This document shows, in pieces, positions 1 to 8,427 of a stretch of 64,000 nt of DNA. A program made the translations under genes and the position numbers. The notes below the pieces were generated by a model that searched no databases, was not told the DNA's origin, and saw nothing but the letters and a program-made list of their open reading frames with translations. The DNA is taken from positions 6,386,001-6,450,000 of the forward strand of contig OW818681.1 in the NCBI GenBank assembly GCA_942493075.1, read 5' to 3'. Within the stretch, counting starts at the first letter, position 1; every line of letters begins with the position of its first letter. The stretch is from JBBQYD01 sp942493075 (GTDB lineage Bacteria; Verrucomicrobiota; Verrucomicrobiia; Limisphaerales; UBA8199).

Positions 1-272
1 CGATTCCAGGGATCAAGGGCGGTATAGCTGGATTCGTGATGCACAAAAATCTCGCGCTCAACCAGCACCAGGTAATCGGGCTCGATAGCGGTCCGCGCGC
101 GGGCCAGCGCTTCCATCAGGCCCGACATGTCGCGCCCGGTATTGATCACCCACTTGGCGCCCTGCTGCTGCAAGCTGCCAATCAAGCCCTGCAACCGCTC
201 GGGAATCGGCGGGTTCTCAAACTCGGCAAACAATGTTCCGTCAAAATCGGTCGAAATCAGCTTAATCGGCAT
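1..272 (-). CDS. HAD-superfamily hydrolase, Cof/SPP-like (5' part, runs off left edge)
   Basis: The minus strand reads an ATG at 272-270 and stays open to base 1, giving about 90 residues that begin MPIKLISTDFDGTLF. DxDGT is HAD motif I, with the nucleophilic Asp and the acid/base Asp two residues later. A Thr in NTGR at about residue 43 fits motif II. The order (motif I at the extreme N-terminus, then a cap-bearing domain) suits Cof-type or sucrose-phosphatase-like sugar phosphatases. The substrate cannot be told, and motifs III and IV lie outside the window. A GGGGAAG stretch about 10 nt upstream could be the ribosome site. The gene diverges from the MFS transporter at 501, so the 228 bp between them should hold both promoters; I saw no convincing one. 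Confidence 0.75.
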   Translation of the reverse strand, partial: MPIKLISTDFDGTLFAEFENPPIPERLQGLIGSLQQQGAKWVINTGRDMSGLMEALARARTAIEPDYLVLVEREIFVHHESSYTALDPWN

Positions 273-500
273 AGGTAAATACTTCCCCGGCGGACCTGAT
301 TCAAAAGCGAAACACCCCTCCGCCGGAGTTCCAAGGATCATCCGTCTGGTGGATCATGTCAAAACGGATGTACATCCTTATTCTCATCAGGCGCGCGGAT
401 TTGGCGTGGACAGGGTATCCGAAGTCGTCCGCATTTGCTGTTCGAAGCCATTTGGGCTTGCCCTTGGGAAAGCAATGCTGTTACACAGTTCACTTGACGC

Positions 501-2459
501 ATGAGCAAACCCGCATCATCCCCATCGGCCAGTGACAGGAGCGTTCCAGCTCCAGGTTCCCAACGCAGCCCTTGGTTCTGGGTGCCAAGCCTTTACTTCT
601 CGCAAGGCATTCCCTACGTCATCGTCATGACCATGTCCGTGGTCATGTACAAGCGCCTGGGCATCTCCAACACGGATATCGCTCTCTACACAAGCTGGCT
701 GTACCTGCCGTGGGTCATCAAACCGCTCTGGAGCCCGCTGGTGGACATCACCCGCACCAAACGTTTCTGGGTCGTTGCCATGCAGTTCCTGGTCTCGCTC
801 GGACTCGCCTGCGTCGCGTTCTCCGTGCAAGGCTCCGCCTTTTTCAAATGGTCGCTGTTCCTCTTCTGGATCATGGCGTTCGCCTCAGCCACCCACGACA
901 TCGCCGCCGATGGTTTTTACATGCTCAGCATGTCCAAACACGAGCAGGCTTGGTGGGTGGGGTTGCGCAGCACGTTCTATCGCGCCGCGATGATTGTAGG
1001 GTCCGGCTTGCTCGTTGTGCTGGCGGGAGTGCTGGAGAGCAAGAACGGTTTGCCTCAGCTCAATATTCCCGTGGTCGCTAAACCGGCCGCGCCCTTGATT
1101 CAACAATGGGACCCCGGCGCCGTGCGTTTCCCAATGGTCGAATCGGGCGGTGTTCGAGTTCTCGCGCAGCCGGAATCTCTCGAAATCTCTGTTGCGGATC
1201 GATCGGTTGAGGACTCCAAAGCCGTCGTAAACCAGGCCCGTGATTGGAACCGCGAGCACGGGTTTCAACAGGAAACCGCGATTGCACCCAAAACCGAGGT
1301 CACCACGAACTGGTTGGCCCGTCACGTCTCACAACCGCTGGGCAAGGCCTGGGCGTCAACCATTGGCGGTCCGCTCGAACGCACCCTGACCAGGCATTTC
1401 CCTAAACAAGTCAAACCGCGCCAGCCGGCGGCGGGCAACGTTGGTGTCATTTATCTTTCCCTTTCTCAGGCACCCGCCGAAGGCAAGGACGTCGTGGTCA
1501 CGTTCGACCGCAAGAAACGAGGCATCGAATACATTGGGTTCGCCAAGGGGGATAAAGGATTCAAGATCATCGAAGGCGAACGGCTGGTTTTTAACGCAAA
1601 GAATTGGAGCACGCCCGCCATGGCCGTGATTCAGCTCGATCCGAAGCTCAAGCAGGACGCCGCGGTCATGTTCCAGGCGAATTCCGGCAACATCCCCCTC
1701 GCGTGGTCGATCACTTTGTTTGCCGTGGCGGCTCTATTCCTGGCGTTCAGTTGCTGGCATAGCGTGATGCTGCCACGTCCGGTGAACGATGTGGCGGTCG
1801 TCACTAATAAGAGTTTTGTGGGCGAGTTTCTATCCACCCTGGGCAGTTTCTTCCGCAAACCAGGTATTGGCTTGGCGCTGGCTTTTATCCTCCTGTATCG
1901 CTTCGATGAAGCCCAACTGGTGAAGGTCATTTCACCATTCCTGCTGGACAGCCTTGAAGCAGGCGGGTTAGGTCTGACCACCAGCCAGGTTGGTCTGGTG
2001 TATGGCACCTTCGGAATTCTGGCACTCACCGGCGGCGGGTTGCTGGGCGGGTTCACCGCTGCCAAACATGGACTGAAAAAGATGCTGCCGATCATGGTCT
2101 GTTCCATGTACCTGCCAAAGCTCGTATTTGTGCTGCTTTCTTTCCTCCAACCGGAAAACTTCCTGATGATCTGCGGTGCCATTGCGGTCGAACAGTTCGG
2201 CTACGGCTTCGGGTTCACCGCTTTCATGCTCTATATGCTCTACTTCGCCGACGGCGCGCATAAGACAGCGCACTACGCCATTTGCACCGGCTTTATGGCG
2301 TTAGGCATGATGCTGCCCGGCATGTGGAGCGGCTGGCTCGCTGACATCATAGGCTACAAACATTTCTTCGTGTGGGTGATTTTCTCAGCCCTGCCCGGGT
2401 TCACCTTGGCGATGCTGGTGAAAGTAGATCCAGAATTCGGACGTAAAACGGGGAAGTGA
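501..2459 (+). CDS. AmpG-like MFS transporter with a large periplasmic insertion
   Basis: Integral inner-membrane permease of the major facilitator superfamily, closest by eye to the AmpG/PAT group (N-terminal QGIPY, followed by helices rich in Trp/Pro). AmpG relatives import muropeptides, but the substrate here is unknown. At 652 residues it is much longer than a usual 400-500 residue AmpG. Helices 1-5 fall in about residues 25-180. A soluble stretch follows (about 187-393), then helix 6 (about 394-420) and six more helices to the end. With the N-terminus inside, the loop between helices 5 and 6 faces the periplasm. The end of the insert (LxxxPxxGxxVxV, then LVFNAKNWSTPAMAVIQLD) resembles the beta-sandwich repeats of secreted Calx-beta-like domains. 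The start is the ATG at 501. Confidence 0.75.
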   Translation: MSKPASSPSASDRSVPAPGSQRSPWFWVPSLYFSQGIPYVIVMTMSVVMYKRLGISNTDIALYTSWLYLPWVIKPLWSPLVDITRTKRFWVVAMQFLVSLGLACVAFSVQGSAFFKWSLFLFWIMAFASATHDIAADGFYMLSMSKHEQAWWVGLRSTFYRAAMIVGSGLLVVLAGVLESKNGLPQLNIPVVAKPAAPLIQQWDPGAVRFPMVESGGVRVLAQPESLEISVADRSVEDSKAVVNQARDWNREHGFQQETAIAPKTEVTTNWLARHVSQPLGKAWASTIGGPLERTLTRHFPKQVKPRQPAAGNVGVIYLSLSQAPAEGKDVVVTFDRKKRGIEYIGFAKGDKGFKIIEGERLVFNAKNWSTPAMAVIQLDPKLKQDAAVMFQANSGNIPLAWSITLFAVAALFLAFSCWHSVMLPRPVNDVAVVTNKSFVGEFLSTLGSFFRKPGIGLALAFILLYRFDEAQLVKVISPFLLDSLEAGGLGLTTSQVGLVYGTFGILALTGGGLLGGFTAAKHGLKKMLPIMVCSMYLPKLVFVLLSFLQPENFLMICGAIAVEQFGYGFGFTAFMLYMLYFADGAHKTAHYAICTGFMALGMMLPGMWSGWLADIIGYKHFFVWVIFSALPGFTLAMLVKVDPEFGRKTGK

Positions 2460-2483
2460 ACGGGGGACGCGGAAAGGGGAGAG

Positions 2484-2685
2484 TAATCCGTAATGCGTGA
2501 TCCGTAATCCGTAAGGGGAAGGTTGGCAGTGGGGTACGGCGTGAAACGTGACTCGTGAAACGTGAATTCGGTACCGGTGGCGGAGAGCGGATGTTGCGCG
2601 AAACCCTTAATCCGAAATCCGTGATGCTTAATGCGTAATTTGTGTGGGCGGCAGCGTCCGTCCCATTTGTCTCATTCGTCCCATA
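2484..2685. repeat. Cluster of degenerate 7-bp and 9-bp tandem arrays filling the intergenic gap
   Basis: The 316-bp gap between the MFS gene and the protease holds no gene but four short tandem arrays. 2484-2518 is five 7-bp units of TAATCCG type. 2540-2567 is four units of CGTGAAA type. 2606-2640 is five units of CTTAATC/CGTAATT type. 2659-2685 is three 9-bp units of CGTCCCATT type. Units differ from one another at 1-3 positions but the period is exact. A run of nine C follows at about 2710-2720. There are no spacers, so this is not a CRISPR array. Similar 7-bp arrays recur at 5972, 6023, 7554 and 8750. Confidence 0.8.
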
Positions 2686-2775
2686 ACCATCCTCAAAAAC
2701 AGGTTGCTTTAGCCCCCCCCCCGCATGCCCGTCCGTGTTGGGCGCGCCCAGCCCGTGTGCTGAAAAGGAGCTTGT

Positions 2776-4011
2776 GTGCGGCGCCCGTTCCAGATTCGAT
2801 TTCTGGCGATGAATGACAAATGCGGTCCCATTCGGGCCATGGCCTGTGCTTTGCCTGGGTTTGGCGGCCGGTTGGGTAGACACCTTCTGGGAGTTGGCAT
2901 GATGGTGCTTTGTCTGGCTGCTGGGATGCGGCAGGAAGCCTCCGCTCAGCCAGCGGCGGCGGTTGCTACTAATTCCACGTTAACCAGCATTGTGACGGCG
3001 CGTTTTGCCGTCTGGGATGCGGATAGCGACGGCACGCTTTCAGCCAGGGAACTGGATGCGTTGATGGCCCAGCCTGAATTGACGAACCAGTTGGCAGCGG
3101 CGGTGACGGCGTTGAAACGAGCGACACGCTCACGAACCGGTTCGCCCCCGGTGCTGACATTCAGCAATATCCTGAGTTTCGCCACCAATGCTCCGGCTAC
3201 CAACTACCCAGCCCTGGAGAAAATGTATCGTGAAGGGCTAAAGCGCTTGAATGGTTCCACAAACCGGTCCCTGTTCGCCTCAAGCCTGCCACGTTTGGAA
3301 ACGATCCACCAAGGGCGCCTGGGCAACTGTTTTTGTCTCGCTCCGTTGGGCGCGATGGTCCACCGCGATCCCGAGCGGGTGTTTCGGCTCTTTACACCGC
3401 ACCCCGATGGGACCTGCAGTGTGAGGGTGGGAACAAACACGGTTAAGGTGCCGCTTCCGACGGACGCCGAACTGGCCATGATCGCCTCCAACGAACAGGA
3501 TGGAATATGGGTCAATCTGTATGAGAAGGCGGCCGGGCAGGTACGTCTTGAGACTCGCCCGCCGGCTCAGCGCGCAAGTTCGGTGCTGGATGCAATTGCG
3601 CGCGGCGGTTCCTCGGGGACGATGCTGTCCGTGCTGACCGGGCATCCGATTAAACGGTTTTCGTTCAAATTTGCCAAAGACAACGCGGTCAATGCCGAAG
3701 AGCGTAGTGCCCGGTTGAAGGAGCTAAGCCGGCAGTTAGCTGAGGCAGCCCAGGCCCGGCGGCTGATGACTTGTGGCACGGTCAAGACCACAACCCCAGG
3801 TCTCACCCCAAATCACGCCTATGCGGTGCTGGACTACTCAGCGGACTCAGACAGCGTGACGTTGTGGAATCCGCACGGCGGGAGCTTTAAGCCGAAAGGA
3901 GAAGTCGGCCTCCGGCATGGCTACCCGCAGAAAGACGGCATTTTCCGGATGCCCGTTGCTGATTTTGTTCAGCAGTTTAGCGGGATGGCGTTTGAAGCGG
4001 CGGGAGAGTGA
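2776..4011 (+). CDS. Secreted calpain-like (C2 family) cysteine protease with EF-hand
   Basis: Predicted exported cysteine protease. From the GTG at 2776, which has AAGGAG 5 nt upstream, residues 11-60 look like an extended signal sequence with its hydrophobic core at about 40-50 (VGMMVLCLAAG) and an ASAQ cleavage region. An EF-hand-type loop (DADSDGTLSARE) sits at about 81-92. The protease signature follows: QGRLGNCFCLA with Cys185, NHAYAV with His347, and WNPHG with Asn365. These match the calpain order Q-x5-C, H, N-P-W/H-G. No calpain C2 or penta-EF domain is visible. In-frame ATGs at 2809 and 2896 are alternative starts that keep the signal core. The gene converges on the lipoprotein gene with 17 bp between stops. 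Confidence 0.75.
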   Translation: MRRPFQIRFLAMNDKCGPIRAMACALPGFGGRLGRHLLGVGMMVLCLAAGMRQEASAQPAAAVATNSTLTSIVTARFAVWDADSDGTLSARELDALMAQPELTNQLAAAVTALKRATRSRTGSPPVLTFSNILSFATNAPATNYPALEKMYREGLKRLNGSTNRSLFASSLPRLETIHQGRLGNCFCLAPLGAMVHRDPERVFRLFTPHPDGTCSVRVGTNTVKVPLPTDAELAMIASNEQDGIWVNLYEKAAGQVRLETRPPAQRASSVLDAIARGGSSGTMLSVLTGHPIKRFSFKFAKDNAVNAEERSARLKELSRQLAEAAQARRLMTCGTVKTTTPGLTPNHAYAVLDYSADSDSVTLWNPHGGSFKPKGEVGLRHGYPQKDGIFRMPVADFVQQFSGMAFEAAGE

Positions 4012-4028
4012 GGTGCGGCGATCCCCTT

Positions 4029-4778
4029 TCACGGCAGCGTCACCAAGACTCGCACCTGATTGCCAGCTTCCATTTGATTGTCGCTGTTGTAGCGCCAAGC
4101 GGTTCCCACAAACCTGCGAAAGCCATCGTCCTCAAGGATAATCTCCCGGGGCTTACCCGTCTGCGTATCCAGGCACAGGACTAACACCTTCCGGCAGTCG
4201 TCAGAAAAAACGAGCTCCTGGGCTTTGTATCCCCACTCTTTAACGACTTCGCTATTGGCGAGTTCCTCACGAACCTTGGTGGCATGCGGGCAAGTCGGCC
4301 GAGCCTTCGGTATCGTCACGACCACTGTTTTATGGGAGTCGCTCAATCGGCGTAATGGAGTCTTGCTGTTCTCAGGGGGGCGCGCATTTTCCATTCGGTT
4401 TGAAGGGCTTTCCTTCCGCTCCCTCCCGGTCCCGGCCATAAGGGCTTCAACCTCCCTCTTTAACCCCCCTTCCCGAGAGTAAGCCTCCGAGAGATCCTCG
4501 TTCCATATTGCCCCGCGGTATCTACTGAAACCGTCATCTTCCAGGATCACCTCGACGGTACCACCGCCGGGCTTCGCAAATATGACCAATGCTTTTCGCT
4601 GATCGGCCGTGAACCGGAGTTGTTGAACCGTATATCCCCATTCCATTACAGGCGCACTTTGAGCGATCTGTTTCCGGAACTCCTTTGCTTTGGGTGAGCC
4701 GGAGTATGGGCTTGGCGTTGCGCAGCCCCCCAGCAGCAGGACCGCGGTAATCATCCCAGCGATGCACTTCGTGTTCAT
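4029..4778 (-). CDS. Lipoprotein with an internal duplication, function unknown
   Basis: About 249 residues. The N-terminus MNTKCIAGMITAVLLLGGC is a lipoprotein signal with lipobox LLGG-C near residue 19, so the mature protein should be lipid-anchored. Two repeats of about 50 residues follow, separated by a charged linker. Each has the pattern EWGYxxQxLxF-xxDxRKxLVxx-...-EVILEDDGF or REIILEDDGF-xRYxGxxW. The repeat pair suggests two copies of one small beta-rich fold. I do not recognise the family. ATG at 4778 is preferred over a TTG two codons upstream. It converges with the protease gene and lies downstream of the Bax-inhibitor-like gene on the same strand (95-bp gap). Confidence 0.65.
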   Translation of the reverse strand: MNTKCIAGMITAVLLLGGCATPSPYSGSPKAKEFRKQIAQSAPVMEWGYTVQQLRFTADQRKALVIFAKPGGGTVEVILEDDGFSRYRGAIWNEDLSEAYSREGGLKREVEALMAGTGRERKESPSNRMENARPPENSKTPLRRLSDSHKTVVVTIPKARPTCPHATKVREELANSEVVKEWGYKAQELVFSDDCRKVLVLCLDTQTGKPREIILEDDGFRRFVGTAWRYNSDNQMEAGNQVRVLVTLP

Positions 4779-4873
4779 AGTCAATCAGGTGTCAGAGACA
4801 AGATCCTGTGTCCGGACACACATAGAGTCAAGACAGGAAACTTTCCCAGCCCTCACAAGGGGGCGGTCCCTTT

Positions 4874-5539
4874 CTACCAATCCAGATCCCAGATGCTCAA
4901 GTGCTCCAGAAGCCATCTGTGGAATCCGATCATATCCAGTATCAGCTCGAATGCAGCGACTCCCGGCGTAAGCATCGCATCCGCGCGATGAATGACCTGG
5001 CTCGTGTCATATAGAATCCAGCAGCCGAACGATAGCACCCCAAATCCCGTGCAGCACAGCAGGAAGATTGTGTGTTGGACAAAGAACGAAAGAAGCAAGC
5101 AGCCGACGAGAAGGAAGAAAGAAACGGCCAGAAACCCACGCAGAAAGGAAAAATCCTTTCGCGTTGCATGCACATAAACGGAGAGCCCGGCGAAGGTGAA
5201 AAGGGTCAGCACCGTTGCCGATAAAAACACGCTGGGGTATATGTGTGCAAGCTGACCCGTCAGCAGCCCTGTAACAACACAGAAGAGCGGCAATACAAAG
5301 CCCACTGGACGCCGCCACCCAAACCAACCGCAGAGGATCCAGAGAATTGAATCGGTCAAAGCCAACGGTCCGAGCGATGTCTTTGGGAGCCAGAAATAGG
5401 ATGCGAATCCCAGGATGGAAATTCCGGCCAATGCCGTCAGAAAGTAGTTGTAGGTTCGCGCAATGAACGAGTCCACACCTTCCTGGAAAGGAGGCAAAGC
5501 CATCCTGCGCGGTTCCAGTGTGCCGGACAAAAAGCTCAT
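4874..5539 (-). CDS. Bax inhibitor-1/YccA-like membrane protein
   Basis: About 221 residues with some seven hydrophobic helices and little else, as in the Bax inhibitor-1 (TMBIM/YccA) family of pH-sensitive calcium leak channels and membrane-stress modulators. Support comes from the N-terminal RTYNYFLTALAGIS helix and the C-terminal block LYDTSQVIHR ... GVAAFELILDMIGFHRWLL. The Asp residues of that block match the family's conserved di-aspartyl region. ATG 5539 is chosen over the longer reading to 5641 because AAAGG precedes it at about 8 nt and the upstream residues are basic and not membrane-like. The true role in this organism is not evident from its neighbours. Confidence 0.7.
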   Translation of the reverse strand: MSFLSGTLEPRRMALPPFQEGVDSFIARTYNYFLTALAGISILGFASYFWLPKTSLGPLALTDSILWILCGWFGWRRPVGFVLPLFCVVTGLLTGQLAHIYPSVFLSATVLTLFTFAGLSVYVHATRKDFSFLRGFLAVSFFLLVGCLLLSFFVQHTIFLLCCTGFGVLSFGCWILYDTSQVIHRADAMLTPGVAAFELILDMIGFHRWLLEHLSIWDLDW

Positions 5540-6161
5540 ATTGTTAGCCTTTCTAGTAACCACTACTCGAAGCGCCAAACCATTCATTAGGTGCTTGAGC
5601 CGTGATGCTGTTACTTTAGCTGACGGGCGACAGTCGGCCATTACAATGGGATCTCACGATTGGAACCGGTTTTGATGCAAAAACACGTCATTCCTGGTGG
5701 TTCTGGTTTGCGCCTTTGCTGCGCAAACCAGAACCACCAGGAACTTTTCCATTGTGAGGCTGGATGTTACCAACAGTACAGAATTGCCATGTCCATCTAC
5801 TGTCCTTCGGGCGGTTTCTATCGCGAGCGAAGGCGTCAAAAGCAAACGTGTGACGCGTTCGAAAGCTGAACTCAGACTTCGTTAATACGAGGCATGTATG
5901 TTGTCGCGCGCCCCTTACGCAGCACGTGTTACGGGTTGGCCCGCTCATCGCTGTCTCCCTCCCGAGCCACATTCACGTTCTCCGTTTCACGAGCCTCCTC
6001 CACGCTTCCCTCCTAGTGGGCGCTTTACGCCTTACGAAGTACGTCCCCGCCCGCTCCGCTATTCCACGCCGAATCATCTTCACGTTTCAGATCGCGTTTA
6101 CGGCCTGCCTCCCCGTGATCTTTTCTGCGCTATCCTGTCAGATGAGTATATCAGCATTGGT
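5540..6161. other. Repeat-bearing non-coding gap between Bax-inhibitor-like and DUF2330 genes
   Basis: Besides the palindrome at 5691-5743, this 620-bp gap contains heptamer arrays at 5972-5992 (TTCACGT, TCTCCGT, TTCACGA) and 6023-6043 (CTTTACG, CCTTACG, AAGTACG). The downstream frame is open from 5898, but the reading before 6162 is Pro/Arg/His-rich, unlike a protein, and the DUF2330 signal sequence starts only at 6162, so I do not call it coding. The gap lies between divergent genes and should hold both promoters; I did not find a clear one. Confidence 0.6.
5691..5743. repeat. Perfect 23-bp palindrome (diverged copy of the palindromic element)
   Basis: Arms 5691-5713 and 5721-5743 are exact reverse complements around a 7-base loop. 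The arm runs from TTCCTGGT to TTTGCGC. A TTACCAACAGTAC motif follows at 5767-5779. The same motif flanks the two better-preserved palindromic elements at 7.85 and 8.43 kb, whose arms also begin attCCTGGT and end in GCGC although the middle differs. I could not find the matching left-hand motif here. No U-tract follows, so a simple Rho-independent terminator is unlikely. Confidence 0.75.
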
Positions 6162-7568
6162 ATGGCGTCTCATTGCAGTTTGAGGTTATGGATTGCTGCC
6201 GGGTCATTGTGTGCCCGGCTGGCATTTGCCGATGGCATGGTGTTTGCCGAAGTCGCCTACCCTAAACCTGAAATGCCGGCTCAACAGGCGCTCATTCACC
6301 ATGCGGATGGCGTTCAACATCTCGTCATCCAAACAGCGTTCTCCGGGGAAGGGACAAACTTCGGTTGGGTCGTGCCTCTGCCGTCCCCGCCAAAAGTCGA
6401 GGCAGTATCCAACGAGGTCTTTCCTCATCTTCAGAATGCGTTCCGGCCAAGCCTGGTGCATCCTGTGGGACCCTATTACGCGGCTGTGCTCTTTTCGTTG
6501 GCTCTCGGTTTCCTGGGGTGGCGCTGCTACAGAGATGAGGTTTCCTGGATACGCGATCTTCCCTTATGCATTGGAGTTGCCGCAGGCGCTTGGTTGGTGT
6601 TTCGCGGATGGCCAGCCGCGGTCCTAACGCTGATCATCACACTCATCCTGCGGCTTTTCTCGAGGACGCAGCCTGTTTTCGCCGTGCTCTGGCTGAGCGG
6701 ATGCGGCATCGCTCTCATCTGCGTCACACCAGCATTGCTGGGGATAAATGACCTGTTCAACAACATGGGCGATGGCGGGCCGGAGGCCGCCCAGCCAGCC
6801 GAGGTAACCATTCTTTCAGTTCAGCAGGCTGGGCTCTTCCAAACGACCACCATTCAGGGGCAAACCCCAGCCGGAGTCTTGAAGTGGCTCATTTCCAATG
6901 GCTATCAAGTGCCGCAGGATGAATCAGTGATTGCCGGGTATATAAAAAGCCGATGGGTTTTCGTTGCCAGCAAAATCAAACGCCCCGCTGATTACAACCA
7001 AACCACGACCTTGCATCCGCTCGCCTTCACCTTTGCTTCGAAAACCCCTGTTTACCCCACCAGGTTAACAGCTCTTGCGAACACGGATTGCCTCATGGTG
7101 CTCTATGTGTTCGGAGATGCCCGGGCACGTGCCTCGCATTTCAGCGTGGTGCGCTGCGACAAGCTGGAGCCTCCAAACACTCCCGGGGTGGATCGTCCCG
7201 GACGTCCGATGCGCATCAGTCATCCGGAGGTTCTGAAGTTCATTGGAAACTCCACCATCGGCACAAAGCTCTCCGGCACGCTCACTCCGACGCAGATGCG
7301 TAATGACGTGCAGATTGGCTCCCGGTTCTACACCCACTCGGGCCGCCTGGTCTATAGCCGTTCTTCAGCGCTGATGATTGCACTGAACATAGCGGTATCG
7401 CTGGCAGGAGTCGCGTGGGCGCTGTTCGGTCTCACCCGTGGCTCGTGGGCTGTGAGTGAACGCTGGATTCTGCGCTGGCGTCTCAGTTCCCTCGCGATGT
7501 GTGTCGTGCTTGGGGTTTCTATTTACGTGCTCCTGCCCAAGGTGGAGATTGTAGGAATTGGGAATTAA
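6162..7568 (+). CDS. DUF2330 membrane protein
   Basis: About 468 residues. The N-terminal signal-like stretch (LWIAAGSLCARLAFADG) is followed by the DUF2330 signature: GMVFAEVAYPKPEMPAQQA, ALIHHADGVQHLVIQT, and EGTNFGWVVPLPSPPKVE. Several hydrophobic helices occur at about 110-225, a soluble region follows, and two helices lie near the C-terminus (about 405-465). The family is known in bacteria as exported or membrane proteins without a settled function. ATG 6162 is preferred because it directly precedes the signal sequence. The last codons and the TAA stop lie inside a 7-bp tandem array (7554-7588), so the C-terminus may have been altered by repeat growth. Confidence 0.7.
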   Translation: MASHCSLRLWIAAGSLCARLAFADGMVFAEVAYPKPEMPAQQALIHHADGVQHLVIQTAFSGEGTNFGWVVPLPSPPKVEAVSNEVFPHLQNAFRPSLVHPVGPYYAAVLFSLALGFLGWRCYRDEVSWIRDLPLCIGVAAGAWLVFRGWPAAVLTLIITLILRLFSRTQPVFAVLWLSGCGIALICVTPALLGINDLFNNMGDGGPEAAQPAEVTILSVQQAGLFQTTTIQGQTPAGVLKWLISNGYQVPQDESVIAGYIKSRWVFVASKIKRPADYNQTTTLHPLAFTFASKTPVYPTRLTALANTDCLMVLYVFGDARARASHFSVVRCDKLEPPNTPGVDRPGRPMRISHPEVLKFIGNSTIGTKLSGTLTPTQMRNDVQIGSRFYTHSGRLVYSRSSALMIALNIAVSLAGVAWALFGLTRGSWAVSERWILRWRLSSLAMCVVLGVSIYVLLPKVEIVGIGN

Positions 7569-7588
7569 GAATTTGGAATTAGGAATCC
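7554..7588. repeat. 7-bp tandem array (GGAATTA type) spanning a stop codon
   Basis: Five consecutive heptamers: GGAATTG, GGAATTA, AGAATTT, GGAATTA, GGAATCC. The stop codon of the DUF2330 gene (7566-7568) is inside the second and third units. The period matches the arrays at 2.5 kb, but the unit sequence is different. Confidence 0.75.
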
Positions 7589-7602
7589 CGACCAGGTTAT
7601 CG

Positions 7603-7672
7603 CCCTGCAATTCCGAAATGACTCTGGTAAATGCGCTCGTTGTTGCGCCTTCGATGATGTGGAATATCGCCC
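7603..7672. repeat. 70-bp dispersed direct repeat, copy A (copy B at 8649-8721)
   Basis: Copy A begins CCCTGCAATTCCGAAATG and ends TGATGTGGAATATCGCCCT. Copy B at 8649-8721 matches it with a few substitutions and small indels, the last 35 bases being nearly identical. Both lie in the same gene-free 1.2-kb region and bracket the two palindromic elements. I see no open frame shared by the copies. Confidence 0.75.
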
Positions 7673-7850
7673 TGGTCCAACATGGTTGTGAAGTGTGCTC
7701 GTCCTCCGCGTGAGGCTTCCATGCGCCGCCACATTCACAGCACCTCACCAACCCGGATCGCCCTTTTCGATCACAAGGCCTGCCGTCTCACCTCGACACA
7801 AGAGGGATAGGCTTTGGGGTCCAACGAGAACCAGAATCGAACCTGGCAGT

Positions 7851-8010
7851 GTGATCACCGACAACCTGCGTCGCTCAACGGCTCTTCAGTACTGTTGGTA
7901 GCCCGTAATCAGAGCAAAGAAAATTCCTGGTTCATCGGGTTGGCGCCAATCGGCGCCAACCCGATGAACCAGGTAGAATTAGAAATGGACCGCGTGCTAC
8001 CGACAGTACG
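7851..8010. repeat. Palindromic element, copy 1 (MITE/REPIN-like)
   Basis: The core is a perfect 22-bp inverted repeat (arms 7926-7947 and 7952-7973, loop AATC) beginning CCTGGTTCATCGGG and ending GGCGCC. It sits inside a second, outer inverted repeat: CAGTACTGTTGGTAG at 7887-7901 and CTACCGACAGTACG at 7997-8010. From 7851 to 7973 it matches copy 2 (8428-8550) with only a handful of differences. No transposase gene is nearby, so if mobile it would be non-autonomous. Confidence 0.8.
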
Positions 8011-8427
8011 GAATTCGATGCGGACGGCATGCGTGTGCGGTTGTCGCAGAGCGAGGCGAGTGGATAAGATGGGGGGGGCTAGTTTCATTGCCGTGGTAAA
8101 TGGGTTCTGAAACGCGAGGTGAAGCGCGCTTCAAAGACCAACGCAGGATCAATTCTCGACTGAGGAAGTGCACGCCTTCAGTCATCTTCGACCCTCAGTA
8201 TGCGGATTTCCGAATCGTGCCAACAGAGTCAGATACTCATCCCTAAAGCCTCGTTTCTAATGATGCTTCTCTTGATTCCAAAGTATAACGAATCACCGTT
8301 CCGACTTGTGAGTGGCCGTATGAGAGAAGGCCTCGAAACTCTCTTGCCACCGAAAGCTTCCCAAGAACCAGCGCCGATGGTCCACAAAGTCGGATGATCC
8401 GACCTGAATGACCTGAATTTTGGCATT

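Noticed and set aside
2484..2685. CRISPR array
   Set aside because: Units are 7-9 bp, contiguous and without spacers; no cas genes in the window.
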